From: Ectobius pallidus
Lineage: Eukaryota > Arthropoda > Insecta > Blattodea > Ectobiidae
Direction: 5' to 3'
NCBI GenBank assembly: GCA_964059195.1
Contig: CAXKWD010000006.1
Span: 18,252,129 to 18,316,128, forward strand
Length of the DNA: 64,000 bases
Shown here: positions 13,490 to 25,839 of the stretch, one piece after another
Layout of the letters: each line of letters opens with the position of its first letter
Position numbering within the stretch: the stretch's first letter is position 1
Notes under the pieces: model-generated
Told to the model about the DNA's origin: nothing
The model's input: the letters and a program-made list of their open reading frames with translations, nothing else
The model's database searches: none
Position numbers and translations under genes: made by a program

Positions 13490-13850
13490 GGATAATAGAT
13501 TTCGAAATTGAAGGAATTTCATTATGTACTCATTTATTGTTGAAAATAATGCTAAGAATAGACATAAATGATTCAGTTCAAGAGAATTCGGGTAATATAA
13601 AATAATAAAGAAACAAGAAAGAATGGCGTGGGAAATAGATAATAGAGAAACGTTTGTTAGGTTGCTAAATGATAATAGTAGTGAATTATTTAGGATTGGA
13701 ATAAATTTAACGGTAGAAGAAAACGTCGAGGAAATGATTGATTTAGTATACAATTGTATAGCAAGAGCAGGCAGGGACCCGAATAGAACTATAAATCATA
13801 ATTGGTACAACATGGATTGCTTGGAAAAGAAAAGGAGTTGTAAGATATCT
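13490..13850 (+). pseudogene. LINE ORF2 fragment (endonuclease-to-RT linker)
   Basis: The frame from 13623 reads MAWEIDNRETFVRLLND, then a helical stretch with IDLVYNCIARAGRDPN, then HNWYNMDCLEKKR. In CR1/Jockey/R1-type LINEs the linker after the endonuclease has this form: a W..E....F...L segment, an I..A.....I..A segment, then a W(Y/F)...C...KR motif. Upstream in the same frame is a stop and a degraded stretch that could be the end of the endonuclease. After codon 75 the frame runs into an ATT microsatellite (13862-13885). No RT motif follows. It is a truncated relic. The family call is tentative because the linker is weakly conserved. Confidence 0.35.
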
Positions 13851-13949
13851 CACATATGTGCATTATTATTATTATTATTATTATTAAAATTGATTATTCC
13901 AAAGATAAACTTCAGTTTCACAATACTGTGCCACTCAACTACAACATAG

Positions 13950-15010
13950 AAAGCGTTTCTGCTGCACATATTTAATGTTTATGTCCCAAAAAGTAACAAA
14001 GTGAATGTTAGGGATCATGTTAAATTTCCATTGCGAATTATGATGGATATCTAAGTGTAGTCTTTTTCCAAACTGAAAATACAAAGTTAGTAATGTTGTC
14101 TTTGTGTTTCTTGTGGAAAAGAGGCTAATGATAGCCCTAATGAGGATATAATCTTGTATTTAACAAGTAAAAAGAATCATAGAGAACTGCTGATAATGGA
14201 GAGAAATCCTATGAGGACAAAGAGGTAAAACTAAAAAACTGTGTAAATAAATAACACGGAGAACGCTTAGAGTATATTAAAAATTTCACGAAATGGTCGA
14301 TAATAAGACTGAAATAACGGAACAAAATTTGATAATTATCTTCATGGTCTGTTTAATAAAACTTTAAATAAAATTTGTTCATTGACTGTGACAACCTGTT
14401 GAAGATTAATTTTATTGTAGACTTACTGTATTCAAAATGAAGAATTTTAAGGATTAAAAGTCAGCAGGGGTGGATAAGCTGTCAATACATGTTTGGAAGA
14501 CAGACACACGGACAGACGGACACGTCTCCCGTCTCATAAAGTACCTTCTGGTACTTAATAAATACGTAACATATACGATAATAACATAACATAAATACAA
14601 CAGTCCTGACAAAATTAGGGAAGTTTCTTTTCTTTGTCAAGAAAAAATAGGAAGCGAAAATATAAGGAATGAAAGCATGAATAGCGATGAAGCTATGTTA
14701 ATCATTCCTATTACAGAACACAGACAAAGTTAAAAATATTAAACAAATAAAAATAAAAACATTAATGTAAAGGGAAAACTAAGAGGGAGAAAGGAAGTAT
14801 GACATACCTATAATAATTATAAGGCCCGGCCTTTGACCAATGACTCCACTAATTGTAATGTAAACAGATACAAAATTTTTTATACCCAGCTAGATTCGGA
14901 CACAAAATCAATATAGCCATACATTATGTACCCTACAGTGCCGTATAACGTAGGCCCTATATGTCTTTCAGCGAAGTCGACTTTTAAGGGTAATCCTAGA
15001 AAAAAAAAAA
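13950..15010. other. No gene; short GACAGACGGAC repeat piece
   Basis: AT-rich. At about 14490-14560 there is CAGACACACGGACAGACGGACA followed by CTCATAAAGTACC, which matches in reverse the dispersed repeat at 61020-61100 and 40720-40870. Confidence 0.45.
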
Positions 15011-15019
15011 CTTTCTAAC

Positions 15020-15110
15020 TCTAGCTAGCTCAGCTGGTAGATTATCAGCAACTACAGCTGTAGACACGGTACACAAATCACGGTGCTAAAGGAATTTTCC
15101 CCATAATTAC
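15020..15110 (+). repeat. tRNA-like SINE head, degenerate
   Basis: TAGCTCAGCTGG at 15026-15037 is a good RNA polymerase III A box. A weak B-box-like GGTACACAAATC follows about 40 bases later. A full cloverleaf cannot be drawn, so this is read as a decayed tRNA-derived SINE or tRNA pseudogene rather than a tRNA gene. Confidence 0.35.
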
Positions 15111-15119
15111 AGCTCTACA

Positions 15120-15710
15120 CTATCTCGTGAAGGAAATGAGTAGAAGTTTTACTGATAGCGGAAAGAAACGAGGATAGCGGTGTGAATTAAACGTGAATAA
15201 TGTTTATAATAATAATAATTTTTATTTTTCCTGCTAAATTTAAGTGCATCTAGATTAAATACAGTATACATCATTTGTACACCTCCAAGAAATTCAATAA
15301 TAATACTATAAAGTCTACTAGCAATAAAATGTCACAACCGGTGCAGCCAAATTGAAACATAAGACATCCACTCATCAACAGATTAAAATTAAACGATTAT
15401 AGAAAAGAAAAGCAAAAGTCAATTGAAATCATATATATTGTGCTTGTATATGAGTGTGCAAAATGTCCATTTTGTGCATTGGATACGTAATTACAAACAA
15501 GTGAAAAACTATTAAAAAGCAACGTGCCAAATGCTTACTGTGTGCTTAATTGTGAGATGATGGATGATTTAACAAATTAAATCATTGTTAGGAATGAAAA
15601 TGATTCATGTGTGGACTATAAGTAGAAATACTGAAACTAAACATAAATTTACAAATCTAAGCCATTATAAGGGAATGCTATATTATACAATATAAAATAA
15701 GCGGGGCTGC
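15120..15710. other. No gene seen; left flank of LTR element
   Basis: AT-rich. Nothing recognisable apart from an AAT-rich tract near 15207-15225. Confidence 0.45.
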
Positions 15711-15713
15711 TTC

Positions 15714-15717
15714 TAAT
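15714..15717. repeat. Target site duplication, left copy (TAAT)
   Basis: TAAT lies immediately before the left LTR and again immediately after the right LTR at 23347-23350. Confidence 0.8.
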
Positions 15718-18626
15718 TGCAACGATAATGAACTTGATATAAGAAATTGTCTCGAATGACGACGAAAACGCAGCCAGACATATATAGAGAAAGATGCCAC
15801 GCCTGGCAGGACTCAAAGATTCAGGGCGAACGATGAGTGTAGTATCCGCCTAAGAAAAAAAAAGAAGTCCCTACGGTTATCGTTACCCTTCCGCATGTTC
15901 ACTGCCGAACATGCAGGATACCAAACAGTGATGCTCAATCCTGCAAGCACAGTTCAGTCTACCACAGTGATCGTCCGCCGAAACCCAAAAGCCAACCAAA
16001 ACCATGGATATCCTAACTAGATACATATATCTGGCAGCGGAAAAACGTCGCTCAGAACAAAACACAGTCTAGCTGAATACGTCCTGATACAGCCAAAATG
16101 TGACAAAGGTACACCCATAAAATAGCACCTAAAAATATTAATTACCCGTACAAACTCTATAACACTTTCTTCTCTTTAATATAACTAGGTTCTCTTTAAT
16201 ATAACTTCTTTCTCTTTAACAAAACTTCTATATTAATAATATCTCACTTTAATATAACTTGGAAGAGCATGTGGACAATTTCCAGCAAGGCCGAAGATCT
16301 ATCTCCAATACAGGTTAAGAAGGATGGGAGAGCAAGAGGGCCATCGCACATGATCATAAATTCGCAAAATTCCAACAATGCGATTTAATATATAATATAA
16401 CCAATGTACAATATAAGGTCTACCATAAATATATGACAATAAACAGTAATGACTAGAAATTGATTATTAAATGCCCAAGATCACTAAACATTAAGCTATC
16501 CTTCATATACCAAGAATAATCCAAAATTGCAAATCCAATAAACTCCAAAAGTTAAATTGGTATACTATAAATAAATATGCATGGATCACTAATAAAGACT
16601 AGGCCTATCAAAGGTCAATGCCAGGCAAAGAAATTTAGAATAAAGGGATGCCAAAGAAAATCAAAATGCACAACTATGTACCATTTGTATTAAAGAAATT
16701 TCCAGAATAAATACTAATTAGGCCTACCTAATAGCCAAGAGTAGGGAATATTTCAAAGTCTTTTATAATCAGCAAATGACAAGAAATCACTTTAGAAAAA
16801 TTTACTCATGAAGTATAATTAGGCCTATCCAATGGGGAATAGTAGATAATATATTTTAAAGAATTTTAGAAATACAGAAGGGAAGATAAACTGAGAATGT
16901 TTTTTGAATTTGCCTAAGAAATACTACGGAAGAAGGGTGAACTGGTCGACCTAATTTGCAATAGAAATAAATAATTTGGAATGATAAGAAAATAAATGTG
17001 GTAATGAAAATCCAAAAGCTGAGTGTAATTAAATATCAAAGTAGCACCAAAATATAATCAAGAATAAACTACCTAAGCAGAAATTTTGGTATGAAAAAGC
17101 AATATGGTATGAGAGAATAAATATATAAAGAAAAGCAAAAACTAAACAAGGTAAGTTAAGCAAATCAGCCAGCAAACAGCCAAAAATATAAATGCAATTT
17201 CAAATTAGCAAATCACAGAATAAAGTCAAATGCAAAACAGAGAATATAAGCAAAACGGCTACACGGAATATAGCCTGAAAGAACAGTCTGGAAAATACTA
17301 TGAAACTCTAGGTACAGAAAATCTAGAAAATTTATTTATTAGAAAAAGGGCTGAACTACTTGAATCAAATTAATCGAGAACTTTAATAGCAATTAGCTTG
17401 TAGATAAAAAAAAAGGAAAAGAATAAATAATTACAAAATCTCAAAGAAATATAAGGCAAATCTATCTGATGTGTATCACTATGCAAGGAGGGAGGCTAAT
17501 GTCCATGAATATACAAGAAATGCCTGGCGTGACCTAACATGGCGAACTTTGAACGCCCCAGAATGTTCCACATAATTATGCAAATTAGCTGCACAATGTA
17601 TAACTCGCAACCAGAAAATATATTACGTGAAGTAACTATGGACCAGAACAATATATTAACTAAGCCCACCTCATAAATAGCTGAATAATAATTTACATAA
17701 AAATATATAACACTTATATAAATTCAAACATCAGAGTACTAATATCTTTCTGACCATTCAGACTAAAGAAGGGAACCAGAAGAATTTATACGCAATACAC
17801 TTTTTACAGGCAAGATCACAAGTTAAGAAATGCAATACAAAAAACAGTTCAATTAAATTTATTAATATAGGGTACTGAAATTTAACATTAAATCTGAGAC
17901 AATGAAAATTGAAGTTAAGGAATAATATATATCATCTGGGCCAGCAATTACATTACCAGATCTACCCAAGATGCAACGGGGTAGGCAAATGGCGACAACA
18001 CGCCCACTAGAAAATTCTTTTAGCAAGCATAACTGAAATGGGAATACTAATATTTCTATCGGAGAACTTCACACAATGATATAGCAAAATATGGGTATTT
18101 AGAACATGTATAAAATAATTCTTAGTGGAAAACTACCATTTCGAGAACAAGAGGGATCTAACCCTACAGAGTTACTGATCTCAAACGCATATATTCTAAC
18201 ATGGGCATTTTCATGATGCCTTGAAATAATAAACTTGGTACCGATGTTGTTCCTTATTCAGACGGCCCATGACTATAAGTACTTAAGGTTAACTAACTCT
18301 GAAAATACATCTTTCTCTGTCCTTTCCTACCTCAGTTATCTTAACACCAAAATATGAATATAGGCATAATGTGCTGAAGGCACTTGAAATCAATTTTTAG
18401 GTAATAAATAGTGACGACATCGCTTACTCACACAGCCAACCGGAGGGTCCGACTCGTCCTCGCAGCTCCCACACTAACTAGGCAGTTGCCAAATACAGTC
18501 TGATTGACTGCAAGAACCAAAGCCACCATTACGGCTCGGTATGCAGCGGCGAAGTCGTGCACTACTTACGTCAGAGAGAGTGTAGTCGGAGGGGATGGAA
18601 TCGCGGCAATTTTAAACAGCATTACA
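15718..18626 (-). repeat. LTR, 3' copy in the element's orientation
   Basis: 2909 bp. By line-by-line comparison with 20437-23346 I see only three differences: T versus C at the eighth base after the TG, a one-base indel near 16871, and A versus G six bases before the end. The 60-codon frame at 15883-16065 (minus), repeated identically at 20602-20784, has no recognisable similarity and is probably chance. The LTR is very AT-rich except for its first 200 minus-strand bases (18430-18626), the GC-richer U3 start. Confidence 0.9.
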
Positions 18627-18645
18627 GCCCTCCCCTCTGACTACA
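18581..18645. repeat. Inverted repeat spanning the polypurine tract and LTR edge
   Basis: TGTAGTCGGAGGGGATGG (18581-18598, inside the LTR) is complementary to CCCTCCCCTCTGACTACA (18628-18645, interior) with two mismatches. The arms enclose the LTR terminus, so element RNA could form a hairpin joining the polypurine tract to the start of U3. Confidence 0.75.
18627..18640 (-). other. Polypurine tract
   Basis: On the minus strand the sequence TCAGAGGGGAGGGC runs directly into the LTR start. A purine run at this place is the normal primer site for plus-strand DNA synthesis. It sets the element's orientation. Confidence 0.75.
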
Positions 18646-20418
18646 CAAAAAAAAATTGCAAGATTTTTTTTTACCAAAACAGTTAGAAAACCCAGAAAAC
18701 ACATATGACCCCCAAAATTCATACAAGTAATACAGTAGTAGAACAACTTAGACCCTGTTATCAGAACACCATAAATCTTAGCCTAGTACAGTTCATAATA
18801 ACCCATAGTCTTTAGATCAACAAGAAAATTTGAAGTAAATATAGTTTTTGAAAAAGTTCATATCTTGATATATAAGTTCTCTTGAATGTCTTTGGAATCA
18901 AACGAAGGGACAATACCATGATATAATATAGCAAACTTACTCACATATTATGAAGAATTTATCTGCATTTTTCTGAGACTAAAGAACACTGCGGCCGGCA
19001 ATAACACATGCCTTAAGCCAAATATATTTTACCACTCACCGAGAAATACCATATTTTTAGTGAGAATCTCATAAGCACTCACAACAAATCGTCGCCAATA
19101 TCCATATTAGGCGGACGAATCACCAAATCACCCAAGGTCCATTCTTGAGTGAAGACGAGGTACGATGAGTAGATGAGAAGAGTGTAGCATACTTGATAGC
19201 AGAAGATGGAGCGGGCTCGAAGAAAGAAAACTGTTGGTAAAATAGAGGCTCTTGACTCCGGCCACCCATGTCGGATGACAAACAGCAAGTTAGGGCCGTC
19301 GCCCCATGAGTCAGGCGAAACATAAGAAGATCTGAGATACAGCGCTATATCCCAGAGCAGACCAACAGGAGCTCCACAGCATCACACGGCCCATGTCCGG
19401 TGGAATCTTCATAGAGCAGTCTCAGACATGAAAGAAAATATTGAAAATGGTGAGTAGAGTCCAACACACACAATACCACAGTGGGAGGGGGACCGGTGCA
19501 ACCCACAAATATAAGTGTCTTAATATCTGTGTTGGTGGATAAATAGGTTCACTATGCATGAAAACTTGTACAGTTCACTGAAGAATTTATCTCTCAAATG
19601 TCCAAATTAAGAGATAGATATCGCCGCACAAATGCTTTCTTCTATATCATGTCCCTTTTTGTGAAAGTGCCCAATTTTGGAGATGATTTGCAGTATATCT
19701 TGTAATTTTTTTTTTATTTTCCTGGTATGTGCAATCTACATTCTTAATTACAATCATAAATATGGTCACATTCAACCATGATAATCCTTGCCTTTTTTTT
19801 GTCTTGGGGCTAGTTTTTTGTTTCTTTTAAATAGACTGTATTTTAATTAGTTACATTGACATTTTCGAGGTTATAATCTAAATTATTTAGTTTCTTATTT
19901 CCTTTTTTTTTTTTGATAAGGGGCCCCTTAAAATAATTGAGACTGGAGGGAAGAAGACATCTCCCCCGGCTAACGTGGGAGCAGCGAGATCGTCACAAAA
20001 GATTCTTTTAAAGCAATTACATATGCAAAGAATACACATAAATATGTGAATATAAGAAAAGGACAAGAATAGATAACAAACATTGACAATTGAAATTTGC
20101 ACCACAATTACAAGTGCATCAAAAACATTACACTAGCTAAATTCTAAACATTACACAAAACCCTGGATAAGGAACAAGAGAAAACTAACACTTTTTTACC
20201 TGAGAAATATGACACCTTTTAACAGACTTATCATTAAGATGTTCGACCAAGAAGGTGACTGAAAAATGGCATATGGAGTGCATGGCGGAGTCACCCAAAA
20301 AAAAAATTCCCACAATACAAAATATTCACTGCCATAATGAATTGGACAAATGCAGAATGAAAAGTAACTAATAAACGTAATATATGTGGAACATATATAC
20401 TCTCCTCCCTCACCTGAA

Positions 20419-20436
20419 TTGGAGAAGCTGCTACCA
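20419..20436 (-). other. Primer-binding site
   Basis: Read on the minus strand, TGGTAGCAGCTTCTCCAA follows the LTR end with no gap. TGG is the complement of the tRNA CCA tail. I cannot assign the tRNA with confidence. Confidence 0.75.
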
Positions 20437-23346
20437 TGCAACGACAATGAACTTGATATAAGAAATTGTCTCGAATGACGACGAAAACGCAGCCAGACAT
20501 ATATAGAGAAAGATGCCACGCCTGGCAGGACTCAAAGATTCAGGGCGAACGATGAGTGTAGTATCCGCCTAAGAAAAAAAAAGAAGTCCCTACGGTTATC
20601 GTTACCCTTCCGCATGTTCACTGCCGAACATGCAGGATACCAAACAGTGATGCTCAATCCTGCAAGCACAGTTCAGTCTACCACAGTGATCGTCCGCCGA
20701 AACCCAAAAGCCAACCAAAACCATGGATATCCTAACTAGATACATATATCTGGCAGCGGAAAAACGTCGCTCAGAACAAAACACAGTCTAGCTGAATACG
20801 TCCTGATACAGCCAAAATGTGACAAAGGTACACCCATAAAATAGCACCTAAAAATATTAATTACCCGTACAAACTCTATAACACTTTCTTCTCTTTAATA
20901 TAACTAGGTTCTCTTTAATATAACTTCTTTCTCTTTAACAAAACTTCTATATTAATAATATCTCACTTTAATATAACTTGGAAGAGCATGTGGACAATTT
21001 CCAGCAAGGCCGAAGATCTATCTCCAATACAGGTTAAGAAGGATGGGAGAGCAAGAGGGCCATCGCACATGATCATAAATTCGCAAAATTCCAACAATGC
21101 GATTTAATATATAATATAACCAATGTACAATATAAGGTCTACCATAAATATATGACAATAAACAGTAATGACTAGAAATTGATTATTAAATGCCCAAGAT
21201 CACTAAACATTAAGCTATCCTTCATATACCAAGAATAATCCAAAATTGCAAATCCAATAAACTCCAAAAGTTAAATTGGTATACTATAAATAAATATGCA
21301 TGGATCACTAATAAAGACTAGGCCTATCAAAGGTCAATGCCAGGCAAAGAAATTTAGAATAAAGGGATGCCAAAGAAAATCAAAATGCACAACTATGTAC
21401 CATTTGTATTAAAGAAATTTCCAGAATAAATACTAATTAGGCCTACCTAATAGCCAAGAGTAGGGAATATTTCAAAGTCTTTTATAATCAGCAAATGACA
21501 AGAAATCACTTTAGAAAAATTTACTCATGAAGTATAATTAGGCCTATCCAATGGGGAATAGTAGATAATATATTTTAAAGAATTTTAGAATATACAGAAG
21601 GGAAGATAAACTGAGAATGTTTTTTGAATTTGCCTAAGAAATACTACGGAAGAAGGGTGAACTGGTCGACCTAATTTGCAATAGAAATAAATAATTTGGA
21701 ATGATAAGAAAATAAATGTGGTAATGAAAATCCAAAAGCTGAGTGTAATTAAATATCAAAGTAGCACCAAAATATAATCAAGAATAAACTACCTAAGCAG
21801 AAATTTTGGTATGAAAAAGCAATATGGTATGAGAGAATAAATATATAAAGAAAAGCAAAAACTAAACAAGGTAAGTTAAGCAAATCAGCCAGCAAACAGC
21901 CAAAAATATAAATGCAATTTCAAATTAGCAAATCACAGAATAAAGTCAAATGCAAAACAGAGAATATAAGCAAAACGGCTACACGGAATATAGCCTGAAA
22001 GAACAGTCTGGAAAATACTATGAAACTCTAGGTACAGAAAATCTAGAAAATTTATTTATTAGAAAAAGGGCTGAACTACTTGAATCAAATTAATCGAGAA
22101 CTTTAATAGCAATTAGCTTGTAGATAAAAAAAAAGGAAAAGAATAAATAATTACAAAATCTCAAAGAAATATAAGGCAAATCTATCTGATGTGTATCACT
22201 ATGCAAGGAGGGAGGCTAATGTCCATGAATATACAAGAAATGCCTGGCGTGACCTAACATGGCGAACTTTGAACGCCCCAGAATGTTCCACATAATTATG
22301 CAAATTAGCTGCACAATGTATAACTCGCAACCAGAAAATATATTACGTGAAGTAACTATGGACCAGAACAATATATTAACTAAGCCCACCTCATAAATAG
22401 CTGAATAATAATTTACATAAAAATATATAACACTTATATAAATTCAAACATCAGAGTACTAATATCTTTCTGACCATTCAGACTAAAGAAGGGAACCAGA
22501 AGAATTTATACGCAATACACTTTTTACAGGCAAGATCACAAGTTAAGAAATGCAATACAAAAAACAGTTCAATTAAATTTATTAATATAGGGTACTGAAA
22601 TTTAACATTAAATCTGAGACAATGAAAATTGAAGTTAAGGAATAATATATATCATCTGGGCCAGCAATTACATTACCAGATCTACCCAAGATGCAACGGG
22701 GTAGGCAAATGGCGACAACACGCCCACTAGAAAATTCTTTTAGCAAGCATAACTGAAATGGGAATACTAATATTTCTATCGGAGAACTTCACACAATGAT
22801 ATAGCAAAATATGGGTATTTAGAACATGTATAAAATAATTCTTAGTGGAAAACTACCATTTCGAGAACAAGAGGGATCTAACCCTACAGAGTTACTGATC
22901 TCAAACGCATATATTCTAACATGGGCATTTTCATGATGCCTTGAAATAATAAACTTGGTACCGATGTTGTTCCTTATTCAGACGGCCCATGACTATAAGT
23001 ACTTAAGGTTAACTAACTCTGAAAATACATCTTTCTCTGTCCTTTCCTACCTCAGTTATCTTAACACCAAAATATGAATATAGGCATAATGTGCTGAAGG
23101 CACTTGAAATCAATTTTTAGGTAATAAATAGTGACGACATCGCTTACTCACACAGCCAACCGGAGGGTCCGACTCGTCCTCGCAGCTCCCACACTAACTA
23201 GGCAGTTGCCAAATACAGTCTGATTGACTGCAAGAACCAAAGCCACCATTACGGCTCGGTATGCAGCGGCGAAGTCGTGCACTACTTACGTCAGAGAGAG
23301 TGTAGTCGGAGGGGATGGAATCGCGGCAATTTTAAACAGCGTTACA
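20437..23346 (-). repeat. LTR, 5' copy in the element's orientation
   Basis: 2910 bp, about 99.9 percent identical to 15718-18626. As the 5' LTR it should carry the promoter in its minus-strand start (about 23346 downwards). I see no classic TATA box within the first 150 bases there, so the transcription start is not placed. Confidence 0.9.
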
Positions 23347-23350
23347 TAAT
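23347..23350. repeat. Target site duplication, right copy (TAAT)
   Basis: Matches 15714-15717 and closes the LTR element. Confidence 0.8.
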
Positions 23351-23608
23351 GAATGGCGAAATGTTTGAGTAACTAGTTTGACCTAAAAATGTGTAGTCTA
23401 CGATAACCACTGATATCGGGAGGTATCTGTCTGGATTGTAAACTTTGTTGCAGCTTCTGTACATGTTCCTATTAATCATTAAGGTAATTTTGTATTAAAA
23501 CTTTCAAAAAATTTGAATTTTCAAGATAACTACTATTATACCATAATTTGTTGACAAATTAATGCGAGAACTGCTATACTGTTTCGATCGTTTCCTGAAG
23601 CTCGATAT

Positions 23609-24523
23609 CAGCAGCCCTATTCTGTAACTTTTCGATTTGTCAGCCGCTCGACTCGAGATGCTTGCTATCGGGATCTCCTCATTCCGAGTGGATCGAAATG
23701 TTGACTTGTTTGGTATCCTGTAACATCAATCGAGATCACCCACTTCCGGTGCGTATCTCATAACGAAATCTGTAAGCTATCCCGTAGGTAGCCCAGGTAT
23801 TAGTGACGTACAGGCGACGTTAACCAATGAGAGACAAGGGTTTTAAGTGACGTCATCTCAACTGTGAAGATTTGTCGTCTAAAACCGCACTCCCGCCATA
23901 ATGAAAATGGTTTAACACTCCCTAAAATTGATGAGATTTGATAATATCTCACATAATTTAAAAACGGAGTCGTACTAAAAGAACTTAATATGAATAGGCC
24001 GCTTATTTTTTGACAGACCTTACAAATAAGTTATAATAAAACCTAACATATCTTAAATGACTATTGCTATGGTTTCAAAATTTTGCAGTGAACCACTGTA
24101 ACACGACATTTAATTCATTGAGTCTCAATTCAGAATGTTAGGAATGTGGAGTTGAGCTTACTTGGGGGGTTGCACTTCAAAGAAATACGCCAAGCACAAG
24201 AGGGGTAGCGGTCATTCGTCCCTCATAAACCGCTATGTCCCCAGATTTTTTGTTACATATTCACACTTCGCAGTCTGGCTGCCAGTCGTAGTTTGTTTTC
24301 TGTACTTAATGTTCATAATTATGGCAAGAACATATTATACTCGTAGTGAATTAGGGTTGACGGTGTTATTAACGAATAAATTATCTTACAGTTAAAGAAA
24401 ATTAGTAGGCTACATACATTTATAATACAACTAATATTTCTGGCCATGAACGTGGAAAAATAGGTTTCTTCGCCGATTCCGAAACGAAAACTCAAACCGA
24501 AGAGTTACAGAATAGGACTGCTG
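23609..24523. mobile_element. Inverted-repeat DNA element (MITE-like), 915 bp
   Basis: CAGCAGCCCTATTCTGTAAC at the left end faces its complement at the right end (24498-24523; read in reverse CAGCAGTCCTATTCTGTAAC). 24 of 26 terminal bases agree. No transposase frame lies inside; a 77-codon frame at 24162-24395 has no similarity I recognise. I could not define a target duplication because both ends run into CAG/CTG steps. The superfamily is therefore unassigned; a 3-bp CWG target as used by some Harbinger-type elements is one possibility. Confidence 0.65.
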
Positions 24524-24529
24524 GCTGGT

Positions 24530-25540
24530 GGTAAAGGTCGAAGGAAAAGTTGTTCACGGAACTCTCTGTCCTGGGAATTTTACTCCATACGAGGAATACA
24601 AATTGCATATCGATCTGGTACTAAGGTGAGGAAGTAGTTGAGCATGTATACTCATTTTGAGTTTGCATGAATCCAAAATCAGGAAACAGCTCGAGAACTA
24701 TACTTTGTAATATACTGGTTTATACTGGTTTAGATATCTCCTGGGAATATGACATAAAGATTGCCGTCTACCTTCTTTCAACTTTAATACCACTGAAGGA
24801 AATTCCATTTTTCGTGATTTTCTTGAAAACAGTTTTAACGATATTATTCAAATTTGATTCTTATAATAGCCAAGTGGTCACCCTTCGTAAGAATGCACTA
24901 TAGCATAAAGCTTAAACTACTGAACACGCATGTAACATGCTTAGGTTAGAGGAAGTTATCCTTAACTCCTGGTAATTCCCATCGCAGAGAGTTTTACTCC
25001 ACACAGGAATCATTGCTGGGTAGTTACAGGGTTCTGATTCACATATTCCCTTCTTGTGGGTATCAGGTAAAGCACTTTTCGTAATTACCTATTATAGACA
25101 GCTTTGTCTGCCATCACTACATAGTCAAAGCACAGTCCAGTCGTCAGTAAACCAGTCTAATACAAACACATTATTGTTTTTGCTTGCTTTTCGTTTTAGT
25201 AATAGTTACTGTAATCTATTGTGCATTATGTATTGTGTAGCTACCAATCAAATTAGCTATTGTGACAGATAAAAGACTCTAATAGCAGAACATAGCTAAA
25301 GTGACTTTTGAACAAAACATGTGGTCACATGTTGATATACTTACCTGAAGCAGGTATCCTGTGACGGAATTATCTAATATAATCCTACTTATCAAGTTAT
25401 GTTTTTTGTTAAATTTAGCACTGTCTCACATTTTATTTTACTCCATAAAATCGTCTTGGGAACAATGTATTTTTAGAACTATTATGAGACAATTTGAAGT
25501 TGGTGGCACTCTATATCAATAGAGAAACACATAGAACCAC
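24530..25540. other. No gene seen
   Basis: Two frames of 78 and 72 codons (24667-24903, 25054-25272) without recognisable motifs. A short 11-base tandem (ATACTGGTTT-type) lies at about 24714-24734. Confidence 0.4.
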
Positions 25541-25554
25541 CGCTTATGAATAAC

Positions 25555-25720
25555 CCATAGTCAATTCAGGAGTTCCACAAGTAAGCATTCTCGGACCACT
25601 GCCATTTTCTTTATGTATAAATGGCATTACTTATATTTTATGCTATGCAACTCAACAAACTTCATTTCTATACGGACGTCTTAAATACACACGTACTACA
25701 TACTACAAGTCGCAGCATTT
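25555..25720 (+). pseudogene. LINE reverse transcriptase fragment
   Basis: One frame reads NSGVPQVSILGPLPFSLCINGI followed by LCYATQQTSFL. This is the core of a CR1/Jockey-type reverse transcriptase: the G(V)PQGS.LGPLLF..(Y/F)INDI block, followed at the right distance by the remnant of the YADDT catalytic box, where the two aspartates are lost (CYATQQ). Stops lie just upstream (YE*PIVNSG) and downstream. The piece is a dead scrap of about 55 codons, adjacent to the foldback-family copy that starts at about 25840. Confidence 0.7.
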
Positions 25721-25839
25721 ATAATCGTTCAATGCATGACATGTACTAATTCATATCTCATTATTCCTTACGTTATGTATTATTTCACGTGTAAATTTTT
25801 TTCACAGACATAGGATATGACCAGTAAAAGTATTAATGA

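Larger units (their letters stand above)
18627..20436 (-). other. LTR element interior, non-coding
   Basis: 1810 bp. The longest minus frames (69, 67, 72 and 69 codons; a 107-codon one begins inside the LTR) show no zinc knuckle, protease DSG/DTG, RT YxDD or integrase HHCC/DDE pattern. A GC-richer block at 19920-20000 reads on the minus strand as a GGGGGAGATGTC-containing stretch; similar purine-rich stretches often follow pol in Gypsy-type elements, so the interior may be what is left after loss of gag-pol. That is inference. Confidence 0.7.
15718..23346 (-). mobile_element. Complete non-autonomous LTR retrotransposon
   Basis: Two direct repeats of 2909 and 2910 bp bracket 1810 bp of interior. 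Each repeat begins TGCAACGA and ends TTACA in the plus direction; read on the minus strand this is TGTAA...GCA, the usual TG...CA. A 4-bp TAAT duplication flanks the whole. Orientation is minus: a TGG-starting primer-binding site abuts the right LTR on the inside, and a purine-rich tract abuts the left LTR. The interior holds no gag, protease, RT, RNase H or integrase frame, so the element would depend on proteins from a relative. The 4-bp duplication suits Gypsy- or BEL-type integration, but without pol the family is open. LTRs near 2.9 kb are long for an animal element. It resembles the LARD class by having long LTRs and no coding interior. Confidence 0.9.

Noticed and set aside
15883..16065. 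60-codon frame present identically in both LTRs
   Set aside because: Identity is explained by the LTR pair; no motif and an unremarkable length, so chance coding is the simplest reading.
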